DNA of 45,148 nucleotides, taken from Erysipelotrichaceae bacterium (GTDB lineage Bacteria > Bacillota_I > Bacilli_A > Erysipelotrichales > Erysipelotrichaceae). Location: contig JAFULN010000023.1 of the NCBI GenBank assembly GCA_017473335.1, forward strand, positions 1 to 45,148. Direction: 5' to 3'. The notes beneath the pieces were generated by a model that was given only the letters and a program-made list of their open reading frames with translations, was not told the DNA's origin and did no database searches. A program made the position numbers and the translations under genes. Below, piece after piece: positions 31,807 to 39,102 of the stretch; position 1 is the first letter of the stretch; the number at the start of each line of letters is the position of its first letter.

Positions 31807-32958
31807 ATGAAACTGATTAAAAATGGTTTAGTGTACACAATGACGAAAGATGTTCCAGAAAAGGTGGATATATTGATTGATGGTTCAAAAATCGTTAAAG
31901 TGGAAGCAAATATTGCGTGTGAATCTGAATGGGAAGTAATTGATGCATCAGGTATGAATGTATTTCCTGGTTTTATCGATGCACATTCTCATTTAGGTAT
32001 GCAGGAAAGTTCAATCGGTTTTGAAGGGAATGATACCAATGAAGCGACAGATCCGCTAACACCTCATTTAAGAGGCATGGATGGCATCAATCCAATGGAT
32101 ATCACGTTCAAGGAGGCTGCACTGGGCGGTGTGACTTGTGTTGGTACTGGTCCTGGAAGTGCAAATGTTGTTGGAGGTACATTCTGTGCCATCAAAACCG
32201 TGGGACATCGTATTGATGATATGCTGATTAAAGAAGGTGTGGCCATGAAATGTGCCTTTGGAGAAAATCCAAAACGTGTATATAAAGATAAGAGTAATTT
32301 TTCTCGCATGTCTACTGCTGCAAAACTGAGAGAACTACTTTTGAAGACAAAAGAATATGATGAAAAGAAACAGCGTGCAAAAGGGGATATCTCCAAAATG
32401 CCAAAATGGGATATGAAACTGGAGGCTATGCTGCCTGTACTTCATAAGGAAATGCCATTAAAAGCTCATGCACATCAGGCCAATGATATTTTTACAGCGA
32501 TTCGTATTGCGAAAGAGTTTGATGTGAAGATGACACTGGAACATGTGACTGATGGTGCACTTATTGCAGAGGAATTAGCTTTAGAGACTGATTTTAAACT
32601 TGCAGTAGGTCCTTCACTTCATTCCAGAAGCAAGTTTGAATGCAAGAATCTTGATTTCGAGGCCCCTGTAGCTCTTTCTAACGCAGGAATTCCGATTTCA
32701 ATTATCACAGATGCTCCCGTTGTTCCTCAGCAGTATCTGCCAATGTGTGCCGGTCTGGCGGTACAAGCAGGTATGAAGCCTATTGAAGCATTAAAGGCGA
32801 TTACAATTCATCCTGCAAGACATTTAGGGATTGAAGATAGAGTGGGTTCGATTGAAATTGGCAAGGATGCAGATATTGTTATTGTAAAAGGAAGTCCATT
32901 TGAAATCTTAGATACTGTTTCTATGGTCTTTGTGAATGGAGAATTTGTAAAAGAATAA
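31807..32958 (+). CDS. Metallo-dependent amidohydrolase, second of a tandem pair
   Basis: Paralog of the preceding gene, 383 residues, with the same motifs in the same order (DAHSHLG, AMKCAFGENPKR, KAHAHQANDIF, LEHVTDG, IITDAPVVPQQ). By eye the two share well over half of their residues, with differences concentrated in the N-terminal 40 residues and the lid region around 170-190. It starts at the ATG 31807, right after the first stop; the open frame further upstream lies inside the first gene. The ribosome binding site is weak (GAAAGAGAG), so translational coupling is likely. A duplication followed by divergence, and possibly a hetero-oligomer, are plausible readings. Confidence 0.9.
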   Translation: MKLIKNGLVYTMTKDVPEKVDILIDGSKIVKVEANIACESEWEVIDASGMNVFPGFIDAHSHLGMQESSIGFEGNDTNEATDPLTPHLRGMDGINPMDITFKEAALGGVTCVGTGPGSANVVGGTFCAIKTVGHRIDDMLIKEGVAMKCAFGENPKRVYKDKSNFSRMSTAAKLRELLLKTKEYDEKKQRAKGDISKMPKWDMKLEAMLPVLHKEMPLKAHAHQANDIFTAIRIAKEFDVKMTLEHVTDGALIAEELALETDFKLAVGPSLHSRSKFECKNLDFEAPVALSNAGIPISIITDAPVVPQQYLPMCAGLAVQAGMKPIEALKAITIHPARHLGIEDRVGSIEIGKDADIVIVKGSPFEILDTVSMVFVNGEFVKE

Positions 32959-32961
32959 ATA

Positions 32962-32989
32962 AACATCCCGTACAAAAGTACGGGATGTT
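32962..32989 (+). terminator. Intrinsic terminator of the amidohydrolase pair
   Basis: Perfect 12-bp stem AACATCCCGTAC / GTACGGGATGTT with an AAAA loop; the tail is GTTTAC, weak in T. Confidence 0.8.
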
Positions 32990-33046
32990 GTTTACTTGAG
33001 ACTTGTTTTTTTTCTTTAGTACAATATCTTTGTGAGGTGCATATTC

Positions 33047-33688
33047 ATGAAAATACTTGTTACCGGTTTTGATCCTTTTGGTGGTGAATCTATTAATCCT
33101 TCTAGTGAAGTAGTTAGACGTCTTCCTAAGAATGTTTTAGATGCTGAAATTATTCCGCTGATTATACCAACGATGTTTCAATTATCTATCTCTGTGATTG
33201 AAGAAGCAATCTTAAAATATGATCCAGATGTGATTGTATCTATTGGGCAGGCTGGAGGAAGAAATGCGATGACAGTTGAGCGTATCGGCATTAATAGGGA
33301 TGATGCACGTATACCAGATAATGCAGGTGTTCAAAGAATTGATGAACCTGTTGTTTCATCAGGCCCTGCTGCATACTTCTCAACTCTTCCAATCAAGGCA
33401 ATGGTACAGCATATTCAAAACAAAGGGATACATGCAGCTGTTTCCAACACTGCAGGGACGTTTGTCTGTAATCATGTGATGTATGGTGTTCTTCATTTGT
33501 GTGCTACAAAATATAAAAATAAGCGTGCAGGTTTTATTCATATTCCTTATCTTTCTGAACAGACACAGAGTAAACCACAGTATCCAAGTATGTCTTTAGA
33601 GGATATCATCACTGGTATTATTGCTTCGCTTGAAGCGATTATTCTCTATGATAAAGATATAAAAGTGACTGCAGGACAAGAACATTGA
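33047..33688 (+). CDS. pcp: Pyroglutamyl peptidase I
   Basis: Cysteine peptidase of 213 residues that removes N-terminal pyroglutamate from peptides, in the cytoplasm. The start KILVTGFDPFGGESINPSSEV is the family hallmark, and the catalytic triad is visible: Glu in MTVERIGIN, Cys in GTFVCNHVMYG and His in GFIHIPYLSEQ. Length matches the family (about 200-215). The start at 33047 follows GAGGTGCATATTC; a longer frame to 33032 has no better signal. It is monocistronic. With the neighbouring amidohydrolases it fits peptide and amino-acid use. Confidence 0.96.
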   Translation: MKILVTGFDPFGGESINPSSEVVRRLPKNVLDAEIIPLIIPTMFQLSISVIEEAILKYDPDVIVSIGQAGGRNAMTVERIGINRDDARIPDNAGVQRIDEPVVSSGPAAYFSTLPIKAMVQHIQNKGIHAAVSNTAGTFVCNHVMYGVLHLCATKYKNKRAGFIHIPYLSEQTQSKPQYPSMSLEDIITGIIASLEAIILYDKDIKVTAGQEH

Positions 33689-33710
33689 CTCGAAAGAGTC
33701 TTTTCTTTTG
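33687..33710 (+). terminator. Intrinsic terminator of pcp
   Basis: GACTC / GAGTC stem with a GAAA tetraloop, starting within the stop codon and followed by TTTTCTTTTG. Confidence 0.8.
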
Positions 33711-33780
33711 TCTTTGATTGATTTCATGACTGTTTTTTAGTAAAATTTAAGATAGAAAACAAGTTAGGACAGGTGAAATT

Positions 33781-34875
33781 ATGTTTGATTATTTGATTGT
33801 TGGTGCAGGTCTTTATGGTGCAGTCTGTGCTCATGAGCTGACAAAAAAGGGAAAGAAATGCTTAGTGATTGATCGTCGTGATCATATTGCAGGAAACATT
33901 TATACAAAAAAAGTACATGGTATCAATGTTCATCAGTATGGGGCTCATATTTTTCATACATCTAATAAAAAGGTATGGGATTATGTGAATCAGTTTGCAG
34001 AATTTAACAATTACATCAATTCTCCAATTGCAGTGTATAAAGATGAATTGTATAATCTTCCGTTTAATATGAATACTTTCTCTAAAATGTGGAATATTCG
34101 TACACCTCAGGAAGCAAAAGATATGATTGAAAAACAGGTCAAGGATTTGAACATTACTGAACCTAAGAATCTGGAAGAGCAGGCATTGTCTTTAGTAGGA
34201 ACTGATGTCTATGAAAAACTGGTAAAGGGCTATACTGAAAAACAGTGGGGAAGAGACTGTAAAGATTTGCCTAGCTTTATTATCAAACGTTTGCCATGTC
34301 GTTTTACGTATGACAACAATTATTTCAATGACCGCTATCAGGGGATTCCAATGGGTGGATATACACAGATGGTTGAGAAGATGCTTGATGGAGTTGAAGT
34401 GAAGCTGAATACAGATTACTTTGAATTTATGAAGGAAAATCCTGATGCAGCTGAAAAAGTGATTTTCACAGGATGTATCGATGAATATTACAATTATCAG
34501 TTTGGTCCGCTTAAGTATCGTAGTGTTCGTTTTGAAACTGAAGAACTGAATATGGAAAGTTATCAGGGAAATGCAGTAGTAAACTATACTGCACGTGAAG
34601 TTCCATTTACTCGTATTATTGAACATAAGCATTTTGAATTTGGTAAACAGCCTACTACGATTATTTCACGTGAGTATTCATCTGAATGGTCTGTTGGTAC
34701 TGAACCATATTATCCGCTAAATGATGATGAAAATACTGCTTTGTATGCGAAATATGCAGAACTTGGTGCTAAGGAAGGCAATGTGATTTTTGGTGGTCGT
34801 TTAGGTGCTTATAAGTACTATGACATGGATAAAGTTATTGATGCAGCACTGACAATGCTGGAAAACTTAAAATAA
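33781..34875 (+). CDS. glf: UDP-galactopyranose mutase
   Basis: Flavoenzyme of 364 residues that converts UDP-galactopyranose to UDP-galactofuranose for cell-surface glycans. The FAD-binding start (YLIVGAGLYGAVCAHEL, then VIDRRDHIAGN) and VHGINVHQYGAHIFHTSNKKVW, with the histidines near the flavin, are characteristic. Further marks are LPFNMNTF, YTEKQWGRD, RLPCRFTYDNNYFNDRYQGIPMGGYT and GRLGAYKYYDMD. Length is normal. GGACAGGTGAAATT precedes ATG 33781. No glycosyltransferase or polysaccharide genes sit next to it, so it is a lone member of a dispersed pathway. Confidence 0.97.
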   Translation: MFDYLIVGAGLYGAVCAHELTKKGKKCLVIDRRDHIAGNIYTKKVHGINVHQYGAHIFHTSNKKVWDYVNQFAEFNNYINSPIAVYKDELYNLPFNMNTFSKMWNIRTPQEAKDMIEKQVKDLNITEPKNLEEQALSLVGTDVYEKLVKGYTEKQWGRDCKDLPSFIIKRLPCRFTYDNNYFNDRYQGIPMGGYTQMVEKMLDGVEVKLNTDYFEFMKENPDAAEKVIFTGCIDEYYNYQFGPLKYRSVRFETEELNMESYQGNAVVNYTAREVPFTRIIEHKHFEFGKQPTTIISREYSSEWSVGTEPYYPLNDDENTALYAKYAELGAKEGNVIFGGRLGAYKYYDMDKVIDAALTMLENLK

Positions 34876-34880
34876 GTAGG

Positions 34881-34908
34881 AAAGGTCATTGAAAAATGAC
34901 CTTTTCAT
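34881..34908 (+). terminator. Intrinsic terminator of glf
   Basis: Perfect 10-bp stem AAAGGTCATT / AATGACCTTT with a GAAA loop and TTCAT tail. Confidence 0.85.
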
Positions 34909-34921
34909 ATAGAGGTGTTGA

Positions 34922-35812
34922 ATGAAAGAAACGGATAAAATGAATGCAGTTATGATGAATGCAGCTTCAGAATTAGTGTTGAATGATCCAAGATGTATCA
35001 AAAAAGAGTTTGTAGATGAATTTATGAGAATGTTTCAGATGAGTGAAAAACAGGCAGTGCTGGAACTTATGGCTGCGTATTTGGGATTTGATTTTGAAGA
35101 ACATCCTGAACAAAGATCTTTGTTTCATCACTATTTTGAGAAAGATTTTCAAATAATGAGTTCATCACTGATTGAACAGGATGCATATCTGAAAAAACTG
35201 CATCATCGTAAGATACACTCTGGTCAATTTCAGATGGAATGGATGAGATTTGAACCTTATGAACTGATGTTTATTGATGATATTAAAATGGATTGTCAGT
35301 CGATTCAGCGTATCGCAATGGGATGTTTTTCTCAGCAGGTTGAATATCCTATCCTGTTTGAAAATGGGATAGAATGGATGAGCATTGTACCAAGTGAAGT
35401 TCATACAATGAGACCTTGTATTGAAAAAATGCATGGGAAAGTTCTTGTGTTGGGTTTAGGAATGGGGTATTTTGCCTATCATGTTTCAGAAAAGAATGAT
35501 GTTGTCTCCATTGATATTGTAGAAGTATCTAAAGATGCGATTAATTTATTTTCTCATGATTTGTTGAGTGTGTTTGAACACAAAGAAAAAATCCAGCTGA
35601 TTCAGATGGATGCGATGCAGGCACTTGAAACACTGGATTTGAATTGTTATGACTGTGTGTTTGCGGATATTTGGCACAATGGACTGGATGGTGCAGAGTG
35701 GGTTAAACAATTTGAACCTGTTTTACAACAATATCCTCACTTGACTTGGATAAACTGGCTTCAGAATTCAATTGATGCTATTCTTTTAGAAGATGAAGCG
35801 AGTAGTCAATAA
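34922..35812 (+). CDS. Methyltransferase-like / spermidine-synthase-like protein
   Basis: Protein of 296 residues. The C-terminal half (about 165-285) looks like a Rossmann-fold SAM-dependent domain: KVLVLGLGMGYFAYHVSEK (motif I), VVSIDIVEVSKDAINLF (acidic loop after the second strand), KIQLIQMDAMQALETL and YDCVFADIW. This order resembles spermidine synthase and related methyltransferases. The N-terminal half (about 1-160) is helical and unrecognised, with WMRFEPYELMFIDD. The start at 34922 has GAGGTGTTGA before it. It overlaps the convergent membrane protein gene by 35 bases. The substrate is unknown. Confidence 0.7.
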   Translation: MKETDKMNAVMMNAASELVLNDPRCIKKEFVDEFMRMFQMSEKQAVLELMAAYLGFDFEEHPEQRSLFHHYFEKDFQIMSSSLIEQDAYLKKLHHRKIHSGQFQMEWMRFEPYELMFIDDIKMDCQSIQRIAMGCFSQQVEYPILFENGIEWMSIVPSEVHTMRPCIEKMHGKVLVLGLGMGYFAYHVSEKNDVVSIDIVEVSKDAINLFSHDLLSVFEHKEKIQLIQMDAMQALETLDLNCYDCVFADIWHNGLDGAEWVKQFEPVLQQYPHLTWINWLQNSIDAILLEDEASSQ

Positions 35813-36320
35813 GAAGGGTCATTGAACAGGTGAAAGCAAGTTCAAATAGTGTGTTAATAACCATAAAATGCACACATAGTCCTGTACATCCTGCTAAAAT
35901 AAACAGATATATTTTTAGAAGATGATGGAAGATTTTAGGTTCACGAAAGTGAAGCGTATAGAGAATATGTATGTAAATTGCATTCACTTCAAAGAAATAG
36001 AGATATGCAAATAAAAGATGGAGTGTTGTCTGAAGCTGATGGTTTATAGGCTCATAGATAAACATTAAAGACAATGGCATGCATATAGCAGTGAAGATAC
36101 ATAGTGCTTTCAGAGGCTTTCTTACGCGTTGTGAGAGCCGATACAACAAAAAACAGAAAAGGATACTGCCAAGTGTACCAAATATATACAGCAGTGTTTT
36201 TTCTGGTTTTAGAAGCAGTACAGTCCAGTTTTCTTCTGTCAGTGAACATTTTGAACTGATCAAAAATGTAGACAAAATCATCAGTACAGTACATATATTT
36301 TCAACTGTTCTATGTTTCAT
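35778..36320 (-). CDS. Unknown membrane protein (six-helix)
   Basis: Hydrophobic protein of 180 residues with about five or six membrane helices (near 6-24, 42-60, 68-90, 100-122, 128-150 and 152-172). No motif is recognised. AAAGGTGAAAC before the ATG at 36320 is a good ribosome binding site, which makes it more than a shadow of the other strand. Its 3' end overlaps the end of the convergent methyltransferase-like gene by 35 bases. It diverges from pheA, with about 75 bases between the starts. A role in aromatic amino acid transport is conceivable, but nothing supports it. Confidence 0.7.
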   Translation of the reverse strand: MKHRTVENICTVLMILSTFLISSKCSLTEENWTVLLLKPEKTLLYIFGTLGSILFCFLLYRLSQRVRKPLKALCIFTAICMPLSLMFIYEPINHQLQTTLHLLFAYLYFFEVNAIYIHILYTLHFREPKIFHHLLKIYLFILAGCTGLCVHFMVINTLFELAFTCSMTLLIDYSLHLLKE

Positions 36321-36336
36321 GTTTCACCTTTTTTCA

Positions 36337-36366
36337 TTGTGACTATTTTATCATGTGTGTTAAAAT
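36337..36366 (+). promoter_or_regulatory. Probable pheA promoter
   Basis: TTGTGA (36337-36342), an 18-base spacer ending in TGTGT and TAAAAT (36361-36366), 31 bases before the pheA start. Confidence 0.5.
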
Positions 36367-36396
36367 AAAAAAAGACATAGACAGGAGGACTGTTTT

Positions 36397-37230
36397 ATGA
36401 AAGTGGGTTATCAAGGTACACACGGTACTTTTAGTGAAATTGCAGTACAGCGTTATTTTCAAGGTCAAAACATAGAAGCATGCAACTATACTAATTTTTA
36501 TGATATTTTGAATGATTTAGATGCTGGTCTGTTAGATGCAGCACTTTTACCTGTAGAAAATAGTACAACAGGTACTATTTATCGTACTTATGATTTGCTT
36601 CATGAACATCGATGCTGTGCAACGGGTGAACAGTATGTTCGTATTGCACAGAATTTAATTGGTATACCTGGATCTTCTGTTGAACAAATCAAAGAAGTCT
36701 ATTCACATCCAGAAGCACTTTCTCAATGCAGTGAATTTTTTCGACTTCATCCACAGATTAAACAGGTTCCTTATCAGGATACCGCAAAAAGTGTAGAATA
36801 TATTAAGGAATTGAATGATCCTAGCAAAGCAGCACTTGCCAGTTATTTGGCTGCGGAATATTATGGATGTCCAGTATTGATTTCTGATGTGAATGATTTA
36901 AAGTCAAACACAACCCGTTTTCTTTGTGTTGAAAAGAAAATGATTGTATCAAAAGATGCGAATAAGATATCTTTGTATCTGGTAGTAAATCATGAGCCTG
37001 GTGCACTGTTTAAAGTGATTCAAGTATTTGCCAAGCATCAGATCAATATGCTGAAGCTGGAGTCCAGACCATTAAAGGGCCAGTTGTTTGAATATTGTTT
37101 CTATGTTGATTTTGAAGGAAACATTAATGACGAACTTATGAAAGAAGTTCTGGGCGAAATTGTACAGCATTGTGTTGAATATAAACTTTTGGGATGTTAT
37201 CCTAAGGCAGATTCGGAGGGGTTGCGATGA
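36397..37230 (+). CDS. pheA: Prephenate dehydratase
   Basis: Monofunctional prephenate dehydratase of 277 residues, making phenylpyruvate for phenylalanine. The catalytic domain (about 1-180) starts KVGYQGTHGTFSE and has LLPVENSTTGTI, YSHPEALSQC and the diagnostic NTTRFLCVEK with the catalytic Thr. The C-terminal ACT domain (about 195-275) contains EPGALFKVIQVFAKHQINMLKLESRPLKG, the ESRP motif that binds Phe for feedback inhibition. No chorismate mutase domain is fused, unlike the enterobacterial enzyme. GACAGGAGG precedes ATG 36397. Its stop overlaps the start of the next lipoprotein gene (ATGA). Confidence 0.96.
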   Translation: MKVGYQGTHGTFSEIAVQRYFQGQNIEACNYTNFYDILNDLDAGLLDAALLPVENSTTGTIYRTYDLLHEHRCCATGEQYVRIAQNLIGIPGSSVEQIKEVYSHPEALSQCSEFFRLHPQIKQVPYQDTAKSVEYIKELNDPSKAALASYLAAEYYGCPVLISDVNDLKSNTTRFLCVEKKMIVSKDANKISLYLVVNHEPGALFKVIQVFAKHQINMLKLESRPLKGQLFEYCFYVDFEGNINDELMKEVLGEIVQHCVEYKLLGCYPKADSEGLR

Positions 37231-37850
37231 GAAAAATCATTTTGTTACTATTGTGTGTATGTTTGTGTGGATGTGTGTCTCAGACAGTTGAACCAGATCC
37301 TACACCGGATTCTCAAGGTAGCTCACATGGATGTGCGGTCTTGGCACCATGTGGCGATGAGAAGGCTGATATGAGTGCTTACGAGAATTTTATGGATTCT
37401 GATCATGTATTTCTGGAAGCTTCATTTGAAGAAGTGCTGGATGCGATTGAAAACAAGCAGACGTTTGTGCTTTATATTGGTTTTTCAACATGTCCATGGT
37501 GTTTGGAGGCGATGCCAATTTTAAATGAAGTTGCTAAGGAATTTGATGCATCTATTAGCTATATCAATACACGTCCTGACAATACAAGAGAAAGTGAACT
37601 GCGTGTCTTAGAGAATGAAGGATATGCGGCATTTAGAGATGTTGTGATAGATGTGCTGAGTGAAAATGATGAAGGTGAAAAGCATCTGTATGTACCATTT
37701 GTTTTCTTCTTTAAGGAAGGACAGATTGTTTCTTACCATGAAGATACTTTCCCTGAACATGATGCCCATGAGCGTACAATGACACAAGAAGAAATTGAAC
37801 GTTTGACTGAGATTTATCGTGATGGATTTGAGTCTTTGTTGAGTGAATGA
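37227..37850 (+). CDS. Thioredoxin-like lipoprotein
   Basis: Exported protein of 207 residues. The N-terminus is a lipoprotein signal (MRKIILLLLCVCLCGC, Cys16 as lipid site), followed by a Pro/Asp/Ser linker. The remainder (about 65-205) is a thioredoxin-like fold with STCPWCLEAMPILNEV (CPWC active site) and VPFVFFFKEG with the cis-Pro region. It resembles bacteriocin-transport-accessory-type and other membrane-bound thiol-disulfide proteins. It is translationally coupled to pheA through a 4-base overlap, an odd pairing with no evident metabolic link. It presumably acts on the outer face of the membrane. Confidence 0.88.
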   Translation: MRKIILLLLCVCLCGCVSQTVEPDPTPDSQGSSHGCAVLAPCGDEKADMSAYENFMDSDHVFLEASFEEVLDAIENKQTFVLYIGFSTCPWCLEAMPILNEVAKEFDASISYINTRPDNTRESELRVLENEGYAAFRDVVIDVLSENDEGEKHLYVPFVFFFKEGQIVSYHEDTFPEHDAHERTMTQEEIERLTEIYRDGFESLLSE

Positions 37851-37868
37851 GAAGTTTTCTGAAACTTG

Positions 37869-37897
37869 TTGAAATGAATTTTAGACCATGCTAGAAT
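37869..37897 (+). promoter_or_regulatory. Promoter of the aro operon
   Basis: TTGAAA (37869-37874), a 17-base spacer and TAGAAT (37892-37897). Transcription would start near 37904, just ahead of the Shine-Dalgarno GAGGAA (37907-37912) of the leader peptide. Confidence 0.85.
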
Positions 37898-37918
37898 AAT
37901 TTTAATGAGGAACGAATT

Positions 37919-37963
37919 ATGAATACTATCTGCTTTGTTTCACGATTTTATTTCTACTTTTGA
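37919..37963 (+). CDS. Phe/Tyr-rich leader peptide of the aro operon
   Basis: A 14-codon open frame encoding MNTICFVSRFYFYF, with GAGGAA seven bases before its ATG. Four Phe and two Tyr codons are present, five of them consecutive at the end (TTT TAT TTC TAC TTT) just before the stop TGA. It follows directly after a near-consensus promoter and precedes alternative stems and an intrinsic terminator ahead of aroB. This is the layout of ribosome-mediated attenuation as in pheA, trp and his leaders of enterobacteria: with scarce charged Phe or Tyr tRNA, the ribosome stalls on these codons and readthrough follows. It is too short for usual gene finders. Confidence 0.85.
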   Translation: MNTICFVSRFYFYF

Positions 37964-38069
37964 TTGAAAGGGGAATATCGATGATATTGCCCATTTTGAA
38001 TTGAAAGGCAGTATCTAATGGTGAATTCAATGCAAAATAAGCCATATAGAATTGCCTATATGGTTTTTT
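37964..38069 (+). promoter_or_regulatory. Attenuator of the aro operon (alternative stems plus terminator)
   Basis: Stem 1: 37970-37979 pairs with 37983-37992 (one mismatch). Stem 2: 37993-38005 pairs with 38026-38038 (13 bp, one mismatch). Terminator: CCATATAG (38042-38049) with CTATATGG (38056-38063), then six T. Two switches are visible. The 3' arm of stem 2 can instead pair with 37958-37968, which covers the end of the leader frame, because TTTTGATTGAAAGG and TTTTGAATTGAAAGG are near-direct repeats. TCTAATGG (38014-38021) can pair with CCAT(A)TAGA (38042-38050), breaking the terminator. The exact in vivo fold is inference. Confidence 0.8.
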
Positions 38070-38088
38070 ATATGTTAGGGAGGACGTT

Positions 38089-39102
38089 ATGAAGCTGGTT
38101 GTTGACTTAAAAGAAAGAAGTTATCCCATTATTCTAGAAAGAGGATGCACTGAACATCTTGGTGATTATTTGGATGTGAATCGCAAAAGCTTTGTGATTA
38201 GTGATGAAGGAGTTCCAGAAGTTTGGAAACAGCGTATTTTATCTCAGCTGAATGATGCAGTTTTTATGGTTGTTGAGCAGGGTGAAGACGCAAAAAGCTT
38301 TGAAGTCTATCAGAAATGTCTTAAAGAGATGCTGAAGCATAATTTTCATCGTAAGGATCAGGTCATTGCCTTAGGTGGTGGTGTTGTTGGAGACTTATCG
38401 GGTTTTGTTGCAGCAAGTTATATGCGTGGAATTGATTTCATACAAATTCCAACGACAACACTTTCACAGATTGATTCCAGTATTGGTGGTAAAGTTGCGA
38501 TCAATGTAGATCACGTTAAGAATTGTGTTGGTGCTTTTTGGCAGCCTAAACTTGTTTTGATTGATCCTGATACATTAAGTACTCTACCTAAACGTCATGT
38601 AGTCAGTGGCTTAATAGAAGCTTTAAAAGCAGGCTGTATACAGGATGAAGAACTGTTTAGAATTTTCGAGGAAGAAGAGATTGAAGAGAATCTGGAAGAA
38701 ATCCTTGTGCGTTCTTTAAAAATAAAGAAACATGTTGTTGAAGAAGATGAAACAGAACAGGGATTAAGAAAAATTTTGAATTATGGTCATACGATTGGTC
38801 ATGCGATTGAAAGCTGTGAAATGCCAAAGTATTATCATGGAGAAGCGGTAGGATTAGGTATGCTGATGATTTGTGAAAATGAAGAAATACGTCAGCGTAT
38901 TTTAAACTGTCTTATAAAATTGGGTGCACCCGTTGATTACCAGTTAAATGCAAATCAATTGATTAAATATTTAGTAAAAGATAAAAAGGCTTCCAATGTA
39001 TCAACAAGTATTATTACTGTTTCAAAGATTGGCGAAGCCAAGATAGAAACACGTACTTTTGAACAAATGCATGAATTATTGAAAAGGAGGGAATCTGAAT
39101 GA
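38089..39102 (+). CDS. aroB: 3-dehydroquinate synthase
   Basis: Second step of the shikimate pathway, turning DAHP into 3-dehydroquinate with NAD and a divalent metal. The protein has 337 residues, within family range. Signatures are ALGGGVVGDLSGFVAASYMRG, QIPTTTLSQIDSSIGGKVAINV, the metal-binding Glu in SGLIEALKAG and the two His regions NYGHTIGHAIE and YYHGEAVGLGM. AGGGAGGACGTT precedes ATG 38089. It is the first gene of the aro operon, so it lies just behind the attenuator. The stop overlaps aroC by four bases. Confidence 0.96.
   Translation: MKLVVDLKERSYPIILERGCTEHLGDYLDVNRKSFVISDEGVPEVWKQRILSQLNDAVFMVVEQGEDAKSFEVYQKCLKEMLKHNFHRKDQVIALGGGVVGDLSGFVAASYMRGIDFIQIPTTTLSQIDSSIGGKVAINVDHVKNCVGAFWQPKLVLIDPDTLSTLPKRHVVSGLIEALKAGCIQDEELFRIFEEEEIEENLEEILVRSLKIKKHVVEEDETEQGLRKILNYGHTIGHAIESCEMPKYYHGEAVGLGMLMICENEEIRQRILNCLIKLGAPVDYQLNANQLIKYLVKDKKASNVSTSIITVSKIGEAKIETRTFEQMHELLKRRESE

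Noticed and set aside
38042-38069. Terminator as the end of the pheA-lipoprotein transcript only
   Set aside because: A strong promoter and a leader peptide lie between the lipoprotein gene and this hairpin, so it belongs to the aro leader; it may in addition stop readthrough.
37850-38089. T-box riboswitch upstream of aroB
   Set aside because: I found no T-box sequence (TGGNACCGCG type) or specifier-loop stem in the region.
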